Origin: Pedobacter sp. MR2016-24
GTDB taxonomy: Bacteria; Bacteroidota; Bacteroidia; Sphingobacteriales; Sphingobacteriaceae
Length of the DNA stretch: 64,000 bases
NCBI RefSeq assembly: GCF_026239655.1
Contig: NZ_JAPIVO010000001.1
Location: 186,001-250,000, forward strand
Reading direction: 5' to 3'
Part shown: in pieces, positions 36,883 through 43,196 of the stretch
Numbering within the stretch: the stretch's first letter is position 1
How the letters are laid out: every line of letters starts with the position of its first letter
The notes under the pieces: model-generated
The model's database searches: none
What the model saw: only the letters and a program-made list of their open reading frames with translations
What the model was told of the DNA's origin: nothing
Made by a program: the position numbers and the translations under genes

Positions 36883-37009
36883 TAAGGTGCCGTAGATATA
36901 TGCTACTTCGTGTCGCCGGTTCGATCCCGGCCTATGGATGATCCATAGTAGCTCAGAATTTGGTAGAGCAGTTGGAGCTTTTGCTCACATATACCGAATA
37001 TCGCCCTTA
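36883..37009 (+). ncRNA. Y-RNA-like RNA, copy 2: circularly permuted tRNA mimic
   Basis: About 127 nt. The ends pair as TAAGG-(bulged T)-GC with GC-CCTTA, then an asymmetric internal loop and a second helix TATATG/CATATA (36897 with 36988). TGCCGTA is at 36888 and TACTTCG at 36904, 9 nt apart. The core reads as a tRNA in permuted order: T-arm GCCGG-TTCGATC-CCGGC (36915-36931), 7-bp acceptor stem CTATGGA-TGA-TCCATAG closed by a 3-nt loop (36932-36948), TA as positions 8 and 9, and a D-arm GCTC..GAGC with an 11-nt loop containing GG (36951-36969). The anticodon side leads into the Ro-type stem through CTTCG pairing with TGGAG. This is the YrlA type of bacterial Y RNA. Confidence 0.8.
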
Positions 37010-37013
37010 TAAC

Positions 37014-37059
37014 ACATATGCCGTAATTAAACATAAATATACCTCTCAGCTAGCTATGT
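37014..37059 (+). ncRNA. possible minimal Y-RNA-like element (basal module only)
   Basis: A 46-nt stretch between copies 2 and 3 with the same basal design: ACATA-(bulged T)-GC pairs with GC-TATGT, and TGCCGTA occupies 37019-37025. It has no TACTTCG and no T-arm. A competing perfect 8-bp hairpin TAAACATA/TATGTTTA (37028 with 37055) uses part of the same 3' strand. It may be a decayed copy or a real short RNA; expression is unknown. Confidence 0.4.
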
Positions 37060-37088
37060 TTATTGATTGCAGGTTTATTTAAAAATAA

Positions 37089-37217
37089 TAAAAAGGTGCC
37101 GTAAATTGGTAATACTTCGGTATGATATTCCCTAAGGGGAAAGGTGCAGATTCAAATTCTGCCTGCAGGTAATTGCAGTAGTCTAAATTAATAACCAATT
37201 GCTTTTAGCCCTTTTTA
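37089..37217 (+). ncRNA. Y-RNA-like structured RNA, copy 3
   Basis: About 129 nt. The ends pair as TAAAAAGG-(bulged T)-GC with GC-CCTTTTTA, then an internal loop and AATTGGT/ACCAATT (37104 with 37194). TGCCGTA is at 37097 and TACTTCG at 37113. ATAC-TTCG-GTAT makes a UUCG tetraloop hairpin (37112-37123) and TTCCC-TAAG-GGGAA a second one. The T-arm GCAGA-TTCAAAT-TCTGC (37146-37162) is perfect and is followed at once by a closed acceptor-like stem CTGCAG-GTAA-TTGCAG and TA, the same order as copy 2. A recognisable D-arm is missing. The final T-rich strand could also support termination. Confidence 0.72.
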
Positions 37218-37413
37218 ATAAGCATATCAGGAAATAATGAAAAATAGACCTCTAAAACAGAAATCGGCTTGTGTTATTTTTGTTGTATTTGATAAAGATC
37301 GTTTCTTGTGGTTTTCTAATTTGTCTTCGTTTTCCTTCTGTAAAAATAATATTTCAAATATTTCTACTAATTTGAAATAAATATTTTAATTTTATGGCTT
37401 AACAACACACATA
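37218..37413 (+). other. 196-nt gap before the outer-membrane barrel gene
   Basis: AT-rich, without an open frame. It contains a TATTTTTG (37275-37282) that matches TAnnTTTG, about 130 nt before the start of the barrel gene, the best visible promoter candidate. No other structure was seen. Confidence 0.4.
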
Positions 37414-38049
37414 ATGAAAAAAATATTATTTACCGCACTGGCAGCATCACTGTCCTTATGTGGGTATGCACAAACGAAAGGCACCAATACTTTAGGGTTC
37501 GGTGTAAATGTTAACAGTGGTAAGACTGAGTATAATAACAGTCCGGAAATTAGGAATGAAAACAAAACAAGATCCTTTACTTTGGGTTATGGGCTGTTTA
37601 TAGAAGACAATACCAGAGTAGGGCTAGACCTAAATTATGGGACTAATGAATTTAGTACTAATGAGAATATTGATCAGTCAAGTAAATTGTATGGTGGAAA
37701 TCTTACCTATCAGAGATACTATCCTTTGATAAAGACCTTATATGCATATGCAGGTGGTAAAGCAGGTTATTCGTATTCAAAGCAAAAAAATTATAATAGG
37801 ACAACAAACCAACGGGAAGATACGGCAACGGGTAACAGTTACTCTCTGGGTGGATATGGTGGTTTAACCTGGTTTGTTTCAAAGTGCTTCGCTTTCGAAA
37901 CAAACTTATTATCAGCGAATATTTCTTATAATAGTCAGGAGCAAAATAACACTAACTTTCAGGACTATAAGACAAAGCAAACTAGCTTTAACATGAGTAC
38001 AGATGGTTTTATCGACAATCTTGGATTCAAAATTTATCTTTTATTCTAA
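37414..38049 (+). CDS. outer-membrane beta-barrel protein
   Basis: A 211-residue protein with a signal peptide ending GYAQ (residue 20), followed by regular amphipathic strands (TLGFGVNVNSGKTEY, SFTLGYGLFIEDNTRVGLDL, YAYAGGKAGYSYSKQ, FAFETNLLSANISY) and a C-terminal FKIYLLF, the aromatic end used for outer-membrane insertion. It fits the small 8- to 10-stranded porin-like barrels common in Bacteroidota. No operon partner is visible and the role is unknown. It ends at a clear terminator. Confidence 0.8.
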   Translation: MKKILFTALAASLSLCGYAQTKGTNTLGFGVNVNSGKTEYNNSPEIRNENKTRSFTLGYGLFIEDNTRVGLDLNYGTNEFSTNENIDQSSKLYGGNLTYQRYYPLIKTLYAYAGGKAGYSYSKQKNYNRTTNQREDTATGNSYSLGGYGGLTWFVSKCFAFETNLLSANISYNSQEQNNTNFQDYKTKQTSFNMSTDGFIDNLGFKIYLLF

Positions 38050-38064
38050 TTCTAATTTTCATTC

Positions 38065-38092
38065 AAAGCCCTGTAATATTTGCAGGGCTTTT
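38065..38092 (+). terminator. intrinsic terminator after the barrel gene
   Basis: AAAGCCCTG pairs with CAGGGCTTT, with TAA/TTG partly extending the stem, and the sequence continues into TTTG and T-rich DNA. Confidence 0.8.
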
Positions 38093-38202
38093 GTTATTTT
38101 CTTTTCACTAACGATTATCTGAATTTCCAGCTTCTATGGTCCATCTTTTACATCGTTTCAATTATCAAATAATTCCTGTTGAATTAACTGCTTGATATTG
38201 AT

Positions 38203-38210
38203 TATCTTCG
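38203..38210 (+). promoter_or_regulatory. candidate -7 element TATCTTCG for the TPR membrane protein
   Basis: TATCTTCG differs from TAnnTTTG at one base and has a TTG 21 nt upstream (38179-38181). It lies 24 nt before the ATG. Confidence 0.4.
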
Positions 38211-38234
38211 CTTTCAAATTAACGCTATCTCAAA

Positions 38235-38981
38235 ATGTTTGAACTTTGGAGCAACTATTACTATTTTGCCGTCCCCTTACAGATTCTTGCTATTATTCAT
38301 GCGCTTAAAACGGGTAGAAAACAATGGTTATACCTATTGATATTTCTTCCGCTTGTTGGTGTTGCAATTTATTTTTACATGGAATTACTGCCTGAAATTA
38401 CTCATGGCACGTTCTTGAATAATCTGCAGAAATACTTCCTGCCCAAGCAAAAGATTAAAGAATGGGAACGTAAGGTTTTAATAACGGATAATATCACTAA
38501 TAGATTAGGGCTTTCAGCAGCTTATGCTGAACAAAAAAAATATGATAAGGCAATAGATTTATCATTGAGTTGTCTGAAGGGCTTATATGTTGACGATCCG
38601 GGAATCTTTTTACAATTAGCCAGGCAGTATTTCCATAATGAGCAGTACGAAGAAAGTATTGCCTATTTCGACAAATTAAATGCGAAAAATAGTGGACGTT
38701 TTAGTATCGCAGAGGATGAACTGCTCTATGTTAGGGCGCTGGACGGTACAGGTAAAAACGACCTTGCTGATGAAGGATACCGGCGGGTTATCCGGATCCA
38801 TCACTCGCTGGAAGCTAGATATTATTACGGTCAATTCTTAAAAAAGCAACAAAATAATGCAGATGCCCGCCTGCAATTCCAGGCGATACGTGCAGAAATT
38901 AAATTGTTACCCGGATACTTACGCCGGAAAAATGCGCAATGGTCCAGGCGCGCATTAAAAGAGTTGATGTCTACCAAATAA
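38235..38981 (+). CDS. membrane-anchored TPR-repeat protein
   Basis: A 248-residue protein. The N-terminus has two hydrophobic segments (residues 8-22 and 31-48, with KQWLYLLIFLPLVGVAIYFYME) that resemble the PLDc_N membrane hairpin. Residues 95-240 form TPR-like helices: NRLGLSAAYAEQKKYDKAIDLSL, DDPGIFLQLARQYFHNEQYEESIAYFDKL and LEARYYYGQFLKKQQNNADARLQF. TPRs mediate protein contacts in the cytoplasm or periplasm. No specific partner is indicated by the neighbours, and no function can be assigned beyond this architecture. Confidence 0.75.
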   Translation: MFELWSNYYYFAVPLQILAIIHALKTGRKQWLYLLIFLPLVGVAIYFYMELLPEITHGTFLNNLQKYFLPKQKIKEWERKVLITDNITNRLGLSAAYAEQKKYDKAIDLSLSCLKGLYVDDPGIFLQLARQYFHNEQYEESIAYFDKLNAKNSGRFSIAEDELLYVRALDGTGKNDLADEGYRRVIRIHHSLEARYYYGQFLKKQQNNADARLQFQAIRAEIKLLPGYLRRKNAQWSRRALKELMSTK

Positions 38982-39052
38982 TCTCCATCTGTGGATAAAA
39001 TATTTTGACTACTTTAGGTATCAATTGCCTGATCTGAACAACCAAATATTTT

Positions 39053-40240
39053 ATGGCCCAAAGACGTTTCTTTTTTATATTCTTAATTCTGGCCGTTTTC
39101 GTATTTGCGATTGTGCAATGTACTCAGATAGAACGTAAGGACGGTCGTGGGCCTACATATGCTGGTAGTTCTACCTGCATGAAATGCCACAAAGATTTAG
39201 CAGAATCGTATACGCATAACGCACATTTCAGTGCTTCAAGAATGGTTACGAAGCCAAATTCTGCAGATAGTCTCCATTTGCCGGACGGTGAGTTCCTTTT
39301 CAGTGAAAATACCAAAGTTGGTGTAAAGCATCTTAAAAATGGTTTATATCAGTCGGCCATCGTCAACGGGAAGGATATGAAAACCGAACATACAGATATG
39401 GTGTTTGGAGCCGGAATCAGCGCTTATACTTTTGCTTTCTGGTTTGGCGATAAGCTGATGCAGATGCCATTGAATTATTTGACTAAAGAACATCAATGGG
39501 TTAATAGTCCTGGTTTTCCGACCGACCAGATTTATTTTGGACGTCCTATTGTTTCGCGTTGCCTGGAGTGCCACAGCTCATTTGCTGATAAAAAACTTGT
39601 TAAATCTGCTAATTTTGGCGTAGAAGAAGAATTCATTAAAGGTTCCCTGATCGCTGGTATAGATTGTGAGCGCTGCCACGGACCTGCCGCTCAGCATGTA
39701 GAATTTCATGAGGAAAATCCACTGGTGAAAAAGGCTAATTATATGGTAAGTTATAAATCGTTGGCGTTTACAAGAAGAATTGATATGTGTGGGGTATGTC
39801 ATTCGGGTACAGGGATACAAACGCTGACTTCAACATTTTCTTTTAAACCGGGAGATACGCTTAAAACCCTGCCCCAGTATAATGTTTATAGAGGCGAAGA
39901 TCCGGATGTGCACGGGAAGCAGAAACAATTGCTGGAAGCGAGTATGTGTTATAAAGTAGGGAAGGCAGAATGTATCACTTGTCATGATGTTCACGATAAT
40001 ACGAAGGTCAGTGTAGAAATCTATTCCAACAAATGTGTAAGCTGCCATAAAGATGCGCATAAAATGGTGCCTGAAAAAAATAAGGTGATGCTTGCTAAAA
40101 ACTGTATCGACTGTCATATGCCTGTGAAGGAATCTCATGCGATAGGTTTCCAAATGAGTAATAGTAAGGAAAAGATCCCCTATAAGCTAAGGACACATCG
40201 TATAGCTGTTTATGAAAGCATCGTAAAGGGTGGAAAGTAA
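39053..40240 (+). CDS. multihaem c-type cytochrome with seven CxxCH sites
   Basis: A 395-residue exported protein with one N-terminal hydrophobic segment (residues 5-21), a Cys at 23 (possible lipid anchor), and seven haem-binding sites in order: CMKCH, CLECH, CERCH, CGVCH, CITCH, CVSCH and CIDCH. Spacing and the segment AGSSTCMKCHKDLAESYTHN resemble the cytochrome c554/tetrahaem and NrfA-like multihaem families. It should carry electrons in the periplasm. The genes beside it are not cytochrome-maturation or oxidoreductase genes, so its redox partner is not visible. Confidence 0.85.
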   Translation: MAQRRFFFIFLILAVFVFAIVQCTQIERKDGRGPTYAGSSTCMKCHKDLAESYTHNAHFSASRMVTKPNSADSLHLPDGEFLFSENTKVGVKHLKNGLYQSAIVNGKDMKTEHTDMVFGAGISAYTFAFWFGDKLMQMPLNYLTKEHQWVNSPGFPTDQIYFGRPIVSRCLECHSSFADKKLVKSANFGVEEEFIKGSLIAGIDCERCHGPAAQHVEFHEENPLVKKANYMVSYKSLAFTRRIDMCGVCHSGTGIQTLTSTFSFKPGDTLKTLPQYNVYRGEDPDVHGKQKQLLEASMCYKVGKAECITCHDVHDNTKVSVEIYSNKCVSCHKDAHKMVPEKNKVMLAKNCIDCHMPVKESHAIGFQMSNSKEKIPYKLRTHRIAVYESIVKGGK

Positions 40241-40385
40241 ATGTGTTTATTAAAAAATTAGCGGGTAATAATAAGCCTGAAAATTCGTTAGTGTTTTGAT
40301 TTATAGAATAATATTGGCTGCTATATTGAAATCATGTTTTTAATCATGAAATCTATAGTTGCTTTAAAGCCGTTACTTTTTCAAT

Positions 40386-41570
40386 ATGACAGACAGGACC
40401 CCTTTAGTGGAAGCACTATTAAACAATAATTTTGAACAGGCTAAAGCCTTGTTAGACAGTGGCGAACGTATTCCCAAAGATATCAGGGAAAATGATTTGC
40501 AAACTATATATTCCAGGGTATTCAGAGGAAAGGCATTTGATATTATTGATAGTTTAATAGCGAATGGTGGTATCGAGACAGATGTTTATGAATATGATTC
40601 ATTTGATAAATCTGTATTTCGTGCTATTGTGAACCTCTCGGCAGAAGAAGATACCCTTGATTTCTTAGGCCGCTTTATCGGCAAATTGGACAATCTTAAT
40701 GACGAAGTACAGGATGAAACGATTTTAAGTTATTCGCTTGATCAAAAGGCAGATGTCAAGCTGATTAAATGTTTGATAGATGCCGGGTGCAGTGTTAATT
40801 ACCTGAATAAAAATGATGAAACGCTTATTTTTCAGATAGTCAGTAAGAATATGCTGGATCCAAAGATCGGCGCGGGATATCTGGATCTGCTGATCAATGA
40901 AGGTGTAGATATAAATAAAGCTAACATTGTTAGGGAAACACCTTTACTTGTAGCCGTGCAGAAACGAAAATTGGAACTGGTCGATTTGTTACTGGCTCAG
41001 GGAGCAAATCCTAATGAACAGGGAAAGGATGATCATACAGCCTTTTTCTGGGCTGCGGCACTTATGTTCGATTTAAAACTATATGAACAATTGTCTGCCT
41101 ACGCTTCACCGGATTTTGATTTAGTCAGTAAAAACGGGCAACATATTTTAACTGAGTTCTTAAGGATTGCGAGTCGTGAATCTGATATTCCTTTGCTGGT
41201 AAAGATATTGGAGCAGGGGGCAGATTTGAAGCAGACTGCTAAATATTATGAAAAGGATAAATCCGGATTAGACTGGCTCGCAGAAAAACCAGCAGTAATT
41301 TTTGAGGCTGGGTTTAACGCAGGTGGAATAGAAGTGAATGAACAGGATAATGAGGGGAACACCATCTTGCATAAGGTATGTGCTTTCAATGTAAACTACG
41401 ATCAGAATGTAGCGAAGGAAACCTATCGGAAAGTCAAGTTTCTCCTGGAAAATGGAGCAGATATATCTCTTACGAATACGAAGGATCAAACAGCTTTAAT
41501 GCTTGCATCGGATGATAATCTAAAAACCAAAACAGTACAATTATTACTTTCTACCTCAATTAAATCATAG
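40386..41570 (+). CDS. ankyrin-repeat protein A
   Basis: A 394-residue protein without a signal peptide, predicted cytosolic. The first 100 residues hold degenerate repeats (LVEALLNNNFEQAKALLDSG); clear ankyrin units are KLIKCLIDAGCSVNYLNKNDETL, LDLLINEGVDINKANIVRETPL, LVDLLLAQGANPNEQGKDDHTA and VKFLLENGADISLTNTKDQTAL at the C-terminus. Ankyrins bind proteins. The second ankyrin gene starts 5 nt after this stop in a different frame, so the two are almost certainly cotranscribed. Confidence 0.82.
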   Translation: MTDRTPLVEALLNNNFEQAKALLDSGERIPKDIRENDLQTIYSRVFRGKAFDIIDSLIANGGIETDVYEYDSFDKSVFRAIVNLSAEEDTLDFLGRFIGKLDNLNDEVQDETILSYSLDQKADVKLIKCLIDAGCSVNYLNKNDETLIFQIVSKNMLDPKIGAGYLDLLINEGVDINKANIVRETPLLVAVQKRKLELVDLLLAQGANPNEQGKDDHTAFFWAAALMFDLKLYEQLSAYASPDFDLVSKNGQHILTEFLRIASRESDIPLLVKILEQGADLKQTAKYYEKDKSGLDWLAEKPAVIFEAGFNAGGIEVNEQDNEGNTILHKVCAFNVNYDQNVAKETYRKVKFLLENGADISLTNTKDQTALMLASDDNLKTKTVQLLLSTSIKS

Positions 41571-41575
41571 CGAAG

Positions 41576-42916
41576 ATGTCGATGTCGTTCCTTGTAGCCT
41601 GTGAAAATGGCAATAGAAAAATAGCTGAATTATTACTTGCCGCCGGCGATGCGGATGTTACTTATACTGATGAAAAGGGCCGTACGGCCTTGCACTATGC
41701 TGCTCACAGGGGATATCTTGATATTGTTAAAATATTAATCGATAAAGGGGCTGATCTGGATTACGAAGATCATGATGGTGAAACGCCGCTGTACTTTTCA
41801 TTACTGCAAAAGCAGAAACAGACTGCGCTTTATTTGCTTGATAAGGAAGCCAGGATAAACATCAATGATAAGCAGGGAAACAGTTTTCTTCACCTCACTG
41901 CCAGTACGGGCCAGACAGAAGTTTTAAAAAGATTAATAGAACTGGGACTAGAAGTAGATCAGGACAATAATAAATCGGAAACACCGCTATTGATTGCCGC
42001 CGGTTGTGGCAACAGAGAAATTATAAATACACTGCTTATAAGTGGTGCAGATATCAACAGAACAAATAATACCGGAGAGAATGCATTGCTGTTTGCTGTG
42101 AGAGCAAAAAATACAGCGATGGCAGAACTGTTGCTGGATAATGGTATTGCTATCAACCATCTTAATCATGAAGGTGAAAGTGGGTTGCTGATTGCTTGTA
42201 TTGAAAACAACCAGATGATAGTTAAATTGCTGACTAAGAGAGGTGCCGATATCTTTATTACTGCCAAAAACGGTCTCTCTCCAATTTGGTATGCCTGCAA
42301 TAATAATCAAAAGGAGACAGTCTTGTTATTCCTGGAAAATGGGCTGGACGTAAACTATGCGAAACCCTTCGCTGGTCAGGATGAGGCTATGGATTCTTAT
42401 CTGGATTGGGCGGAAATGATTAATAATGCTGCATTAGACAGCAATTTTAGCTTAAATGGCAAGAGTACCTATGGTGGTGAGAGTCTATTGCAGGCTGCTG
42501 TTAAGGGTGGTTATTTAAGTATGGTAAAATTGCTGGTAGATAAAGGTGCGAGTATTAATCATCAGGATGAATCTGGAAATACAGCTTTACATTATGCAGC
42601 CGCCAACAGTAAAAAAGATATAGTGAAGTACTTACTTGAACAGCATGCTGATGTGACCATCGTAAATGTGAAAGAGCAAAAAGCAATCGACTATTCTAAT
42701 ATCAAAGGACACAATGAAATTACGGAACTGATCCTGAAATTCAGTGCGCCGGGAACAGTGGTACAGGCTGTACCGGCGGAGAAAGTTGAAGCATCAACTG
42801 TAAATGATATGGCATCCAAAAAGCAGGCACTGATGGATCTTAAGGATTTACTGGATTCAGGAATACTTACCCAGGAAGAATTTGACCTGGAGAAAGCTAA
42901 GGTGTTAAAAGGATAA
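41576..42916 (+). CDS. ankyrin-repeat protein B with C-terminal SHOCT domain
   Basis: A 446-residue cytosolic protein. It begins directly inside an ankyrin array (FLVACENGNRKIAELLLAAG) and has about ten repeats, including GRTALHYAAHRGYLDIVKIL, GNSFLHLTASTGQTEVLKRL and GNTALHYAAANSKKDIVKYL. After a linker (residues 395-412) the last 32 residues read KKQALMDLKDLLDSGILTQEEFDLEKAKVL, a typical SHOCT domain, a short oligomerisation or nucleic-acid-associated helix pair usually at protein ends. The combination suggests a scaffold. It is ended by a strong hairpin at 42965. Confidence 0.85.
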   Translation: MSMSFLVACENGNRKIAELLLAAGDADVTYTDEKGRTALHYAAHRGYLDIVKILIDKGADLDYEDHDGETPLYFSLLQKQKQTALYLLDKEARININDKQGNSFLHLTASTGQTEVLKRLIELGLEVDQDNNKSETPLLIAAGCGNREIINTLLISGADINRTNNTGENALLFAVRAKNTAMAELLLDNGIAINHLNHEGESGLLIACIENNQMIVKLLTKRGADIFITAKNGLSPIWYACNNNQKETVLLFLENGLDVNYAKPFAGQDEAMDSYLDWAEMINNAALDSNFSLNGKSTYGGESLLQAAVKGGYLSMVKLLVDKGASINHQDESGNTALHYAAANSKKDIVKYLLEQHADVTIVNVKEQKAIDYSNIKGHNEITELILKFSAPGTVVQAVPAEKVEASTVNDMASKKQALMDLKDLLDSGILTQEEFDLEKAKVLKG

Positions 42917-42964
42917 ATTTTGATTTGCTGATGTCAACATCTCTTATTTTTTAAGCATACTTCT

Positions 42965-43005
42965 AAAGAGACCCTGTAAGTAATACTTGCAGGGTCTCTT
43001 TTTAT
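42965..43005 (+). terminator. intrinsic terminator after ankyrin pair
   Basis: AAAGAGACCCTG pairs with CAGGGTCTCTTT over 12 bp, extended by AAG/CTT, and a T run follows. Confidence 0.9.
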
Positions 43006-43196
43006 AAATATCTCTTTACTTTGCTGAATCGATTAGTCTTATTGCTTTGATAATAAATGGATTATCACTATAATTACAAAAGCGGTTAGGTGAAGGGCGT
43101 TTTACGATTTTATTGCGGCCACCACCGTGTAATATGATGATGAAAATGGATCAAAAGTGATGAATAAATTGCTATTCACAATTAAAATATAAACAG

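Noticed and set aside
36746..37217. Three ordinary tRNA genes
   Set aside because: T-arms are good, but no copy has a cloverleaf in normal order with an anticodon loop; the shared basal helix and permuted order fit Y RNAs better.
36746..37217. CRISPR array
   Set aside because: Repeats of TGCCGTA and TACTTCG are short and sit inside 127-129-nt units of different sequence; no constant repeat or spacer length.
40386..42916. A single ankyrin gene split by a frameshift
   Set aside because: The first protein ends naturally and the second starts at an ATG 5 nt later; no near-frame continuation of the repeat was seen across the junction, though an old split cannot be excluded.
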